A stretch of DNA of 64,000 nucleotides from Bacteroidales bacterium (GTDB lineage: Bacteria > Bacteroidota > Bacteroidia > Bacteroidales > UBA932), in the NCBI GenBank assembly GCA_017430365.1, contig JAFRNC010000001.1, positions 310,001 to 374,000 on the forward strand, in the 5' to 3' direction. Under the pieces are notes generated by a model. The model saw only the letters and a program-made list of their open reading frames with translations. It made no database searches and was not told the origin of the DNA. How positions within the stretch are numbered: position 1 is the first letter of the stretch; every line of letters begins with the position of its first letter. This document shows positions 24,630 through 33,364 of the stretch, one piece after another. The position numbers were made by a program, and so were the translations under genes.

Positions 24630-26096
24630 TTGGCGAAGAGCTTAAAACAAAAAGCCGCTTCAGGCATGGTGTGGACAGCCTTGCAGAAGTACTCGTCGAT
24701 ATTCATTCAGTTTATCTCGGGTATTATTTTGGCGCGTTTGCTCACGCCTTATGATTATGGATGCATCGGCATGCTTGCCATTTTTATGACATTGGCCGAG
24801 GCTTTCATCGACGGTGGTTTTGGATCGGCCTTGATTCAAAAAAAACGTCCTACGCAGGAAGATTACTCCACTATTTTTTGGTGGAACCTGGGGATGTCCG
24901 CGGTGATGTATGCCATCTTATTCATTAGCGCACCGGCAATTTCCAGGTTCTATAACATTCCGCTTCTTTGCGATGTGCTTCGGGTGCAAGGTATTATTTT
25001 GTTTATTTATGCATTCAATATTGTCCAACGCAACCAGCTGAGAAAAAACCTGAATTTCAAAATGCTTTCCATCGTGACTATAACCACATCCATTACAGCT
25101 TTGTGTGTTACAGTCTATATGGCATATAAAGGTTTTGGTGTGTGGGCTTTGGTGGCTCAGCACATTATTACCGCCGCTATTCCTGCCATTGTGTTTTGGT
25201 TTTTCATCAAGTGGAGACCGATCCGGGTTTTCTCATGGAAGTCGTTCAAGGAGTTGTTCGGTTTTGGGTTTTATATGTTTTTAACCCATTTGTTGAATAA
25301 TTTTTCGGTTAAAATACAGGGATTGCTCATTGGTAAAATATACAGTCCCGTGACAATGGGGTATTATTCGAAGGCACACAATACGGAGAATCTTGCTTCT
25401 CAAAGCATTTCTTCTGTAATGACCCAGGTGACTTATCCTCTTTATGCTGAAGTTCAAAATGATCTTAAGCAATTGGCCAATATGATCAGAAGAATGACCA
25501 TGACGATTGCTTATATCACGTTTCCTTTTCTGTTTATTCTGTTGCTTCTGGCAAAACCTTTCTTCATATTGTTGTATTCGGAAAGGTGGTTGGCCAGTGT
25601 CCCATATTTTCAGGTACTTTGTATTGCGGGACTGGGTATCAGCCTTACTGCTGTAAATACACAAGCGATCGCCGCTATCGGCAAGAGCAAGGTAATGTTT
25701 GTGTGGACTTTTATCAAAAGGGGAATCGGCATTGCTGTAATAGTAGGCGGTTTGTTTCTTTTTGGCATGAAAGGACTTCTTGTTGGAGTGGTTTTCAGTA
25801 ACTGGTTTTCTTATCTGGTCAATATTTGTCTGGTTTCGAAACATGTCGGTTATCATTTCTGGAAACAGATTCGTGATTTAATTCCGGTAACAGTGGCTTC
25901 TGTGTTGTCTGCGGCAGTCGCTTATGGCGTAGGATACTTGCTTCATTTGGGGATGTACCCAGACGCTTTAGTTAAACTATTGGTTTATGTGATTGTCTAT
26001 TTGGGCTGGTCTTTTATGTTCAAACCAGAAGCCTTCACTTATTTCCTTACAGTTATCCCCAAAAAGTTCAGGTTCTGGGAAAGAAAAAAGAGATAA
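24630..26096 (+). CDS. Wzx-like polysaccharide flippase (MOP superfamily)
   Basis: The 488 residues give about 12-14 membrane helices and the MOP/Wzx N-terminus SLKQKAASGMVWTALQKYSS followed by ARLLTPYDYGCIGMLAIF. Further landmarks are GGFGSALIQKKRPTQEDYSTIFWWN and SERWLASVPYFQVL. It would move the lipid-linked unit to the periplasmic side. The likely start is a TTG at 24630, since the conserved N-terminal amphipathic stretch lies before the first ATG (24666). AT-rich. Its partner is the Wzy-like protein at 20857. Confidence 0.9.
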   Translation: MAKSLKQKAASGMVWTALQKYSSIFIQFISGIILARLLTPYDYGCIGMLAIFMTLAEAFIDGGFGSALIQKKRPTQEDYSTIFWWNLGMSAVMYAILFISAPAISRFYNIPLLCDVLRVQGIILFIYAFNIVQRNQLRKNLNFKMLSIVTITTSITALCVTVYMAYKGFGVWALVAQHIITAAIPAIVFWFFIKWRPIRVFSWKSFKELFGFGFYMFLTHLLNNFSVKIQGLLIGKIYSPVTMGYYSKAHNTENLASQSISSVMTQVTYPLYAEVQNDLKQLANMIRRMTMTIAYITFPFLFILLLLAKPFFILLYSERWLASVPYFQVLCIAGLGISLTAVNTQAIAAIGKSKVMFVWTFIKRGIGIAVIVGGLFLFGMKGLLVGVVFSNWFSYLVNICLVSKHVGYHFWKQIRDLIPVTVASVLSAAVAYGVGYLLHLGMYPDALVKLLVYVIVYLGWSFMFKPEAFTYFLTVIPKKFRFWERKKR

Positions 26097-26123
26097 TTAA
26101 TAATATCATTAGATTGATTTAAT

Positions 26124-27200
26124 ATGTTCAAGAAAGTTAAGAATAGGTTCAATAAATGCCTCGAAATGATGAGGTATAAGAGACGTATTACCAAGAACTA
26201 CAAAGACTTGGAGAATCACCGAAAACTCACTAAAGAGCAAAAAAAGGAAGTGGATGACTTTTATGTCAGTATGATTGGACACACTGTGCCACTTTATTGC
26301 CATGAATATTTCTATTCAAGGACTGGCGTATTTGCCAAAGAGTATGTTCCCAATAACTTCTACCATTGCGAAATTCTTCCGAGAGCCAATGTGCGCCAGC
26401 TTATGAGGGCGTATGGTGACAAAAACATGTGTGATTTTCTGTTCCCCAAGGAAGACATAGCTCATACAATCCTTAAAAACATGAACGGGTATTATTACTA
26501 CGAAGGAAGACCTGTTTCAGAAGAGGAAGCCGTTGCTTTGTGCCAGAATATGGAGAGAGTCATTATAAAACCATCTTGTGAATCACAAGGCCGCAATGTG
26601 CAATTATTCAGTGTGAAAGATGGCATAACCGACTTGAATGGAAAGAGTATTTCAGAGTTGTTCAAAAGTTACGGAGTGGATTTTTTGATTCAAGAATGGG
26701 TCAGGCAACATAAGGACATGGCCGCTTTGAATCCGACTTCTGTGAACACCATGAGAATTCTTTCTTATCGCTCGGGAATGGAGGTCCTGATTATTTATTC
26801 AGTAGTTCGAATAGGGCGCAGTGGCTCCGTAATTGACAATCAATGTGCTGGAGGCATCAGTACTACTATTGCCAAAGATGGAAAATTAGGGAAATACGCT
26901 TTCGGCGGCTATGCGGAAGATAATGTCGATAAAACAGATACGGGAGTTGCTCTTGAAGGTTATCAATTGCCTTCTTACGAAAAGGCTGTCAACATGGTGA
27001 AACGCTTGCATCTGAGACTACCGTTTTTCAACATTGTGGGATGGGATGTGGCCATTAAAGAAAATGGTGAACCTGTACTCATAGAGTTCAATACCAGTCC
27101 TGGTTTGAGTCAATCTGCATTCAAGTCTGGTATGGGAGAATATACGGAAAGGATTATCAGGGAAATATGGCCAAAGCAGAACACATGGTTCCCTGATTGA
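26124..27200 (+). CDS. Sugar-transfer-associated ATP-grasp protein (paralogue 1)
   Basis: The 358 residues fit the family called sugar-transfer-associated ATP-grasp (ATPgrasp_ST). The N-terminal part contains YCHEYFYSRTGVFAKEYVPNN; the ATP-grasp core has VIIKPSCESQGRNVQLF (phosphate-binding Lys), LIQEWVRQHKDMAALNPTSV (adenine clamp and substrate loop), NTMRILSYRSGMEVLIIYSV, and the metal site PVLIEFNTSPGLSQSAF near the end. Strongly similar in layout to the genes at 28408 and 32158, so the locus holds three paralogues. Probably an amide-forming ligase for a glycan substituent; substrate not predictable. AT-rich. Confidence 0.85.
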   Translation: MFKKVKNRFNKCLEMMRYKRRITKNYKDLENHRKLTKEQKKEVDDFYVSMIGHTVPLYCHEYFYSRTGVFAKEYVPNNFYHCEILPRANVRQLMRAYGDKNMCDFLFPKEDIAHTILKNMNGYYYYEGRPVSEEEAVALCQNMERVIIKPSCESQGRNVQLFSVKDGITDLNGKSISELFKSYGVDFLIQEWVRQHKDMAALNPTSVNTMRILSYRSGMEVLIIYSVVRIGRSGSVIDNQCAGGISTTIAKDGKLGKYAFGGYAEDNVDKTDTGVALEGYQLPSYEKAVNMVKRLHLRLPFFNIVGWDVAIKENGEPVLIEFNTSPGLSQSAFKSGMGEYTERIIREIWPKQNTWFPD

Positions 27201-27223
27201 TTATTTGAAAGATTTGTTTCATT

Positions 27224-28372
27224 ATGGGCATTGTTAAACTCTTTTTTGCCGGCGACTTCTGCTCAAAACCATCGACATCTCACATCACGGTGTCTGATGA
27301 ATTGAAAACGCTTATTCAATCCTGCGATTTAAAAGTAGTCAACTTTGAAGTTCCCCTTAAGCCAGATAATGTCCATATGCCACATCAAACCAGGGAACGC
27401 TTCTTTCAAAATGATGACGCCCCTGACTTTTTGCGTGGTTTAGGGTTTAATCTGTTCTCGCAGGCCAATAATCATGCTTTTGATTGGGGTGATGAAGGTT
27501 TCTTGAAGACTAAAGCGGCTTTAGGTGATTCCTCTTTCGGTGCAGGGACGTACGATGAGGCATACAAGGTAAAGGTGGTTGAAAAAGATGGTTTAAAGAT
27601 AGGTTTTCTAGCCTTGTCGTTCGCTGCCTATACCGGGGTGTTTGATGATGTTATGGATCATGAGGGGTTGGGTTGTGCATATATTAACGATTTGATCGTA
27701 AACCATATCATCATCAAAGCCAAGACCGTTGTCGATTTCCTCTTTGTATTGCCCCATGACGGCATCGAATACATTGATATACCTATGCCCGAAACCATTG
27801 CACGCTATCGAGATTTCATCGATTATGGTGCCGATGGGGTTATTGGAACCCATCCTCATTGTCCGCAGGGTTGGGAGGAGTACAGAGGCAGACCGATTTT
27901 CTACAGTCTCGGCAACTTCTTTTTCAACAGTAAAGAATCTCTGGATTTCAAGTGTGACAAACCCCATTGGTATGAGGGTTTATGCGTAGTGTTATCCATT
28001 ACTGACGGGCATTTGTCTTGGGAGACATTTAATACGCTAAACATAGATAATCTGACCATTGTGAAGGATGACAGCGTTGAGAGAAATAAACATAATGAGA
28101 TGATTTGCTCCTATCTTGTTGAAAAAAAGGAGTATGACTATTATCTGAGGAGCGTATGCAAGGATTTGGGTCTTGGAAAGGAAATGAGTATCATTGATTA
28201 TACTTTTCACTCAAACAATCTGCCCAAGAGCACGGTTATGCTTCTCAAGCATTGGTTCAGCAGAATAAGAAGAAGGAGTACCCCCAGTGATAACGCATTA
28301 CACTGTTTGCTGAAAAACGATCAGAGGAGAAATCTGATTATTCATTCAATGGAATCATCTCTCAAGAGATAA
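27224..28372 (+). CDS. CapA-like metallophosphatase-fold protein
   Basis: CapA/PgsA proteins belong to the calcineurin-like fold and take part in poly-gamma-glutamate capsule synthesis or export. The 382 residues show LFFAGDFCSK (metal-binding Asp), VVNFEVPL, FSQANNHAFDWG (Asn-His), VLPHDGIEY and GVIGTHPHCPQG with YSLGNFFF, all CapA hallmarks. Unlike Bacillus CapA there is no N-terminal membrane anchor, so this copy may be cytoplasmic. It sits between two ATP-grasp paralogues (23 bases after one, 35 before the next). CapB and CapC ligase genes are absent. Role inferred: handling an amide-linked polymer or substituent. Confidence 0.85.
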   Translation: MGIVKLFFAGDFCSKPSTSHITVSDELKTLIQSCDLKVVNFEVPLKPDNVHMPHQTRERFFQNDDAPDFLRGLGFNLFSQANNHAFDWGDEGFLKTKAALGDSSFGAGTYDEAYKVKVVEKDGLKIGFLALSFAAYTGVFDDVMDHEGLGCAYINDLIVNHIIIKAKTVVDFLFVLPHDGIEYIDIPMPETIARYRDFIDYGADGVIGTHPHCPQGWEEYRGRPIFYSLGNFFFNSKESLDFKCDKPHWYEGLCVVLSITDGHLSWETFNTLNIDNLTIVKDDSVERNKHNEMICSYLVEKKEYDYYLRSVCKDLGLGKEMSIIDYTFHSNNLPKSTVMLLKHWFSRIRRRSTPSDNALHCLLKNDQRRNLIIHSMESSLKR

Positions 28373-28407
28373 CCATCCTACAAAGATAACCATCAATACA
28401 TATCTAT

Positions 28408-29541
28408 ATGAAGATGTCTTTAACTGATACTTTACTCAATTACGAGGGCAAGCTGAAAATCAAACAAATTGAGAGAACACATGAGCGGAAGATAAAGAAA
28501 TCTATGCAATTGTGTCCGATGAAACCTCTTACCAAAGGGCAGGAAGCTGATATAAAGGCATATTTCAAAAAGCATTTAGGAAGGGAAGTGCCTACTTACT
28601 GGCATCAATATCTGTATTCAAGAAACGGCTTGTATTCGGTGAAGTATATTCCTGCAAGCATATATGTATCCAGTATTATTTTCCGACTGAATCATCATGA
28701 GCTTAGCCTGGCTTATGTTGATAAAGGGTTTTATGACACTCTGTTCCCGGACGTGAACCGACCGCAGACTTTTGTCAAGAATACTAATGGTTTTTATTAT
28801 GATGATAAGAGCCCTATCACCAGGGAGGAGGCTATTTCAAGATGTATGAATTTGAAAGAAGCGGTGATAAAACCAACTCTTTTTGGCACGTGGGGTGAGG
28901 GAGTCAGATTGTTCCACACTGACAATGGTTTTGTACCCGAGTTGAATATGTCTGTCGGTGATTTATTTACGAAATATAAAAGGAGTTTTATCATCCAAGG
29001 TAAATTGGAACAGCATCCCGATTTAGCAAGACTTAATCCGACTTCTGTCAATACGATCAGAGTATTGTCTTATCGCAAAGGTGAGGAGGTAATCATTCTT
29101 TATGCAGTTATACGTATCGGCCGACTGGGAAAGGTTGTCGATAATGAAACTGCTGGCGGAGTGAAGGCTGATATCGATTTACAGACTGGCCGCATCAAAG
29201 GCCCTGCATTCGGTAGTCCTACAGAGAAGAACATGCCGCAGACCGACTCCGGGGTGGATTTGGATAATTATTTGATTCCATCGTTCCCTCAAGTACTCGA
29301 TTTTGTCAAGGGTTTACATTTAAGGCTTCCGTATTTCAAGTTGATCGGATGGGACATTTCCGTTGACACTAGCGGTAACCCCGTGATGATCGAGTGGAAC
29401 AGATCGGCTGAGCTGAGTCAGGTGGCGCACGGTCCGGCATTCGGAGATTATACAGAAGAAATCCTGGCCGATGCTCTCAGCGCGGAGAATACTATAGTCA
29501 ACCCTTTAAAACGTAAAAACCGTACCATACAGGATTATTGA
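28408..29541 (+). CDS. Sugar-transfer-associated ATP-grasp protein (paralogue 2)
   Basis: This 377-residue paralogue of the 26124 gene shares the same order of motifs: YWHQYLYSRNGLYSVKYIPA, the phosphate-binding AVIKPTLFGTWGEGVRLF, the clamp IIQGKLEQHPDLARLNPTSV, NTIRVLSYRKGEEVIILYAV and the metal site PVMIEWNRSAELSQVAHG. In the final motif Asn-Thr-Ser is replaced by Asn-Arg-Ser and Phe by Trp, so substrate preference may differ. The stop overlaps a TTG that is less likely as the next start than the ATG at 29544. AT-rich like its neighbours. Confidence 0.84.
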   Translation: MKMSLTDTLLNYEGKLKIKQIERTHERKIKKSMQLCPMKPLTKGQEADIKAYFKKHLGREVPTYWHQYLYSRNGLYSVKYIPASIYVSSIIFRLNHHELSLAYVDKGFYDTLFPDVNRPQTFVKNTNGFYYDDKSPITREEAISRCMNLKEAVIKPTLFGTWGEGVRLFHTDNGFVPELNMSVGDLFTKYKRSFIIQGKLEQHPDLARLNPTSVNTIRVLSYRKGEEVIILYAVIRIGRLGKVVDNETAGGVKADIDLQTGRIKGPAFGSPTEKNMPQTDSGVDLDNYLIPSFPQVLDFVKGLHLRLPYFKLIGWDISVDTSGNPVMIEWNRSAELSQVAHGPAFGDYTEEILADALSAENTIVNPLKRKNRTIQDY

Positions 29542-29543
29542 TT

Positions 29544-29981
29544 ATGGCAAACATTTTTTCAAAAAGCAGGTCCTGGCTATACGGTAAGATTGTAGGGTTC
29601 CAATCTTGGAAATACAGGTTTTTTTATGGGATGGATATAGGCGAAGGGACTGTTATTTCCAGAAAAACCCATTTGGATACGAATGTTTATCCCAAGGGGT
29701 TGCATATCGGCAAAAACACCCGTGTAACAGGCAGTGTGATAATACTCACACACGATGCCTGTCGTAAACTGAAAGCTGATACATATATCGGAGATAATTG
29801 TTTTATCGGATCCCGCTCAACCATTCTTCCCGGTGTGCACATAGGTAATCAGGTCATTATCGGAATTGGAAGTGTAGTGACGAAAGATATCCCTGACAAC
29901 TGTATTGCTGCAGGTAATCCGGCAAAAGTGATTCGAACGGGGGTGAAATGCGGGAGATTCGGAGTTATTGAATCTGAATAA
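29544..29981 (+). CDS. Hexapeptide-repeat O-acetyltransferase
   Basis: The 145-residue protein is a left-handed beta-helix acyltransferase of the maltose/galactoside/serine acetyltransferase group. Hexapeptide repeats run from about 38 to 130 (IGKNTRVTGSVIIL, IGDNCFIGSRSTILPGVHIGNQVIIGIGSVV split across two motifs), with the catalytic His in LTHDAC and the C-terminal IAAGNPAKVIRTG. It likely acetylates a sugar or intermediate of the locus. Starts at ATG 29544, 2 bases after the previous stop; the next gene follows after 2 bases. Confidence 0.9.
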   Translation: MANIFSKSRSWLYGKIVGFQSWKYRFFYGMDIGEGTVISRKTHLDTNVYPKGLHIGKNTRVTGSVIILTHDACRKLKADTYIGDNCFIGSRSTILPGVHIGNQVIIGIGSVVTKDIPDNCIAAGNPAKVIRTGVKCGRFGVIESE

Positions 29982-29983
29982 CA

Positions 29984-30997
29984 ATGGGTACTGTATCGAC
30001 AGGTATTACAGTCGTTCCATATTCCCCCCAATGGCATTCCCGGCTTTTGGATTACATGAAGACTGTTTATCCAAGCAGGGATGTGAGGTATCTGGATTGG
30101 TGGTTGTCAAACATGGATTCGGGAGAGGAGGGTGATTGGCAGAGATGCTTCATCGTGTTAGAAGGAGAGGAGATAATCGGGTGCACCACGGCAATCCCCA
30201 TTGAACTTGTTCGCGACGGAAGAAAGACCGGCTTCTATTTGAGGGGGAACACCATTATCTCACCGGACAAACGAGGCAGAGGGGTGAGTAAACGGTTGTA
30301 TGACAGAGTTAATTCTTACGACAACTGGTTGTCCGTAGGGATTACGGATATCGCTTGGAAAATCCAGCCGAAATATGTAAACAACTTTACTCCACTCCGG
30401 CCTATAAATGTCTATGTTGCACTGAATGGATGGATTGTTACGCAGATTGTCAGGCGTTTGCTGAAGAAAGATTCCCGCGCTGTCGATTGGCCCGGAAACA
30501 TCGGTCTGCCGCATGGGGAATCCTTTGTCCTCATCAATAATATCAACGATCTGGGGTTTCCGGAAGAAGTCGGTTGGACAACCGATAACGTGGAGTTAGT
30601 CCGCGATGGATCCTATTTGCAAAAGCGCTTTTTTGACATTTATTGTGCTGAATGGTATGCTCTTTACAAATATGTAAAACATGAGAAGACAGAAGGGTTT
30701 GCTGTTCTGAGACGGATTTCGTACAGGGGTGTTGAGATGGTTTCTGTGGTTGACTATCGCTTCCGTAACCGTGAAGATGAGCGCAAAGCTTTCCGTCTGG
30801 CACAAAAGGTGGCCCGTCGGAACAGAATTGGTTTGGTGTTCGGGATGAGTTCCAGAAAATACCGTTTCTTTGGGTGTCCGTTCCTGATAGAAACACCCAA
30901 GAAGTTGAATTTCGCAACCGGTAATAAGGATATTGATTTCAGCGATTTGCTAGTTACCTCGGCGGATTCTGATTTGGATTTTGTGTACTATCGGTAG
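29984..30997 (+). CDS. GNAT-family N-acyltransferase
   Basis: The 337-residue protein has an N-terminal GNAT domain: an acceptor-side strand with VLEGEEIIGCTTAIPIEL, then FYLRGNTIISPDKRGRGVSKRLYDRV, where KRGRGV is the acetyl-CoA pyrophosphate loop. The C-terminal half (about 190-337) is a second, degenerate GNAT-like half with FAVLRRISYRGVEMVSVVDY and RKAFRLAQKVARRN. Such proteins usually acylate an amino sugar or an amino-acid substituent. Within a close-packed series of ligase and transferase genes. Substrate unknown. Confidence 0.78.
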   Translation: MGTVSTGITVVPYSPQWHSRLLDYMKTVYPSRDVRYLDWWLSNMDSGEEGDWQRCFIVLEGEEIIGCTTAIPIELVRDGRKTGFYLRGNTIISPDKRGRGVSKRLYDRVNSYDNWLSVGITDIAWKIQPKYVNNFTPLRPINVYVALNGWIVTQIVRRLLKKDSRAVDWPGNIGLPHGESFVLINNINDLGFPEEVGWTTDNVELVRDGSYLQKRFFDIYCAEWYALYKYVKHEKTEGFAVLRRISYRGVEMVSVVDYRFRNREDERKAFRLAQKVARRNRIGLVFGMSSRKYRFFGCPFLIETPKKLNFATGNKDIDFSDLLVTSADSDLDFVYYR

Positions 30998-31012
30998 TTC
31001 GCATTTATAGGC

Positions 31013-32143
31013 ATGAAAAGAGTACTTTTGTTGGGTGGTGGATTGCAAGGCATGTCCTTCGGGGAATCTATGTTTGACAAACGGAGCGAATACAGCCTGT
31101 CAGTCATCTCAAATGATTATAGCGTCAGCAAAAGCCGGTTCTTCAGTTGTTTTTATGAAAAAAAGGATAGGGACGAAGATGAGATTCTGGCTGATATTTT
31201 TAGCAAAGACAGGTATGATATCATCGTTCCAATGAGTGACGGAGCTGTTAATTATTTAAGCAGGAACAAGAATCGGATAGAAACCGGTTATTCTGTCAAA
31301 TGTGCGGTTCCTGATTATGGGGCTGTATCTATCGTTTCTGACAAGGGGCATTTCATGCGTTTTTGTGAGGATAACGGAATACCACATCCAAGAACCATTG
31401 CTGTTACGGAAGGCACTTTGGATAAAGCTGCGGGATATGTGGGCTTCCCTTCTCTCATCAAGCCCGATTTTTCCGTCGGTGCCAGGGGCATCACGAAAGT
31501 GAACTCTTTGGACGAACTGCAATTGCACTATCCTGAAATAAAACAGAAGTATGGTTCCTGTACGTTGCAGGAATTTATCGATAATTCGGATTATTATTAC
31601 AACGTGATGATCTATCGTGATTCACAGGGCCGCTGTGACACGTATGCCATCATCAAGATCGTAAGAATGTTTCCTGTCGGAGCCGGAAGCAGTACTTGTT
31701 GTATCTCTGTCGAAAACGAGGAACTGCTGTCGATTTGCAAAGCGGCATTGGAGAAACTGGAATGGCACGGGATGGCTGATTTCGATGTTCTGCAGCGCAA
31801 GGACACGCTTGAATACAGGATCATTGAGATTAATCCAAGGGTTCCTGCCAGTATGAGAGCTGCCTACGTTTCCGGGGTTGATTTTCCTGAAACCATCATT
31901 CTCGACACTCTGGGAGAGCGTTCTAAGTGCAGTCAATACTTGCCCGGCAAAACCCTTCGCTTCCTGGGAACCGACCTCTTGTGGTTTTTGAAGAGTCCTA
32001 GGCGGTTCAAGACATCTCCATCATGGTTCCGCTTTATCGGCAGAGATATTTATTATCAGGATATTTTCAAGAGCGATCCTTCCACTTGGTATTCCTGGTT
32101 CATCTCCGGATTAAAGAAGAATATGCGAAACAATCATAACTGA
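31013..32143 (+). CDS. ATP-grasp ligase (CarB-like)
   Basis: The 376 residues start with a Rossmann-like pre-domain (MKRVLLLGGGLQGMSFGESM) and then an ATP-grasp domain: GFPSLIKPDFSVGARGITKV (phosphate Lys), CTLQEFIDNSDYYYNVMIYRD (clamp) and the metal site EYRIIEINPRVPASMRAAYV. The last 70 residues include a WFLKSPRRFKTSPSWFRFI stretch seen in ATP-grasp proteins of glycan loci. It is not a close relative of the three sugar-transfer-type paralogues and differs from the 22134 protein, so it probably handles another carboxylate. Starts 15 bases after the GNAT gene. Confidence 0.83.
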   Translation: MKRVLLLGGGLQGMSFGESMFDKRSEYSLSVISNDYSVSKSRFFSCFYEKKDRDEDEILADIFSKDRYDIIVPMSDGAVNYLSRNKNRIETGYSVKCAVPDYGAVSIVSDKGHFMRFCEDNGIPHPRTIAVTEGTLDKAAGYVGFPSLIKPDFSVGARGITKVNSLDELQLHYPEIKQKYGSCTLQEFIDNSDYYYNVMIYRDSQGRCDTYAIIKIVRMFPVGAGSSTCCISVENEELLSICKAALEKLEWHGMADFDVLQRKDTLEYRIIEINPRVPASMRAAYVSGVDFPETIILDTLGERSKCSQYLPGKTLRFLGTDLLWFLKSPRRFKTSPSWFRFIGRDIYYQDIFKSDPSTWYSWFISGLKKNMRNNHN

Positions 32144-32157
32144 TAATAGCTTGAGTC

Positions 32158-33351
32158 ATGGCTAAAAATTTGAAAAAGAATACGGTCAGCGCCATTCTTC
32201 ATTTGAGAAAGTGGGTCCCTTTATCGTTTCCCTGGAGGTGTCAGGTATATGACACACTCATGTTCTTTTCCAATGAAATGTGCCCTGATTTCGAATGGAA
32301 AAAGTACATCAACAATAAGAATCAGTATTTCAAGAAATGGGGTTTTGATATCTCCCAACTTGATGCAGATTATTACAGCCGTATGTCGGGTGTCGAGGCA
32401 GAACATTATGTGACAAGGTCGATGGCTGTACATTACATTTATCCCTATTTGGACCGATATGACTTTGTACCTGCATATATGGACAAAAATGTCCAGAAAT
32501 CATTGCTTGGCCTGCCTGACGATAAACTGGGGGTAATGACAACTGAAGATGTCGTATATAACTCCAACAGGGCATTTTTTACCGGAGATGGAAAGGAATG
32601 TTCCTGCGACGAGGCGCTTGATGTGTTGGTATCATACGGCAAAGATATGATCCTTAAGCCATCTGTCGAGTCGTTCGGCGGTCATGGCGTTATGAAAGTG
32701 TCTGGCGACACGGATAAGACTGGTTTTAAGGCGCTGATTGAAAAGTACAAATACAATTTCACCTTTCAGAAGTTTGTCGAGCAACATCCGACCATGGCCC
32801 AATATAATCCCACGTCGGTCAATACGGTCAGAATTGTCACCTACCGGGGTTTTGACAGAAAACGCAAGGTTTTATATTCATGTCTGCGTTTTGGCGGAGA
32901 AGGATCTGTGATGGATAATGTGTGCTCAGGAGGTGGGTACACCGGAATCGATATCGCTACCGGGAAGTTGTTGAACAGGAAGCGGTATACATACTTCGTG
33001 ATGGATGTACCCTCTATTCCGGATTCTATGCCAGAGGAGATACCCTGTTGGGATACTATCAAATCGGCTGCATTGGAGTTGCATGGTCGCCTGCCCCAGC
33101 TTGATATTATAGGATGGGATTTTTCATTGTCACCCGATGGCCGTCCAATTTTGATAGAGTTCAATCCAAGACCCGGAGTCGGTTTGCAACAGGCCGTTGG
33201 CCCGATGTTCAGTAAAGAGGATTTGGACGAAATCATGGAGCATGTATCGAAAGTGAAAGTCGACCGGCGAAAGTTGAGTGTCTTGCAATTCAAGGATTTC
33301 CCCGACAGGAAGACGGTGCATCTGAAATTTGGCGGTAGTTTCAAGAAATAG
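32158..33351 (+). CDS. Sugar-transfer-associated ATP-grasp protein (paralogue 3)
   Basis: A 397-residue, more divergent member of the same family as the 26124 and 28408 genes. The ATP-grasp core shows MILKPSVESFGGHGVMKV, FTFQKFVEQHPTMAQYNPTSV, NTVRIVTYRG, LRFGGEGSVMDNVCSGGG and PILIEFNPRPGVGLQQAVG. It has a longer N-terminal region of about 100 residues before the core. The next gene's ATG at 33365 follows after 13 bases. Its sequence distance from the other two suggests old divergence or separate acquisition instead of recent duplication. Confidence 0.83.
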   Translation: MAKNLKKNTVSAILHLRKWVPLSFPWRCQVYDTLMFFSNEMCPDFEWKKYINNKNQYFKKWGFDISQLDADYYSRMSGVEAEHYVTRSMAVHYIYPYLDRYDFVPAYMDKNVQKSLLGLPDDKLGVMTTEDVVYNSNRAFFTGDGKECSCDEALDVLVSYGKDMILKPSVESFGGHGVMKVSGDTDKTGFKALIEKYKYNFTFQKFVEQHPTMAQYNPTSVNTVRIVTYRGFDRKRKVLYSCLRFGGEGSVMDNVCSGGGYTGIDIATGKLLNRKRYTYFVMDVPSIPDSMPEEIPCWDTIKSAALELHGRLPQLDIIGWDFSLSPDGRPILIEFNPRPGVGLQQAVGPMFSKEDLDEIMEHVSKVKVDRRKLSVLQFKDFPDRKTVHLKFGGSFKK

Positions 33352-33364
33352 ACAGGCTAATCCG

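Noticed and set aside
28378..28388. TATCTTTG on the minus strand between the CapA-like gene and the next ATP-grasp gene
   Set aside because: It points against every gene in the region and has no -33 partner; likely chance in AT-rich sequence.
30030..30045. cattcccggc in the GNAT gene as another copy of the ugd palindrome
   Set aside because: Only one arm is present; no complementary ccgggaat follows.
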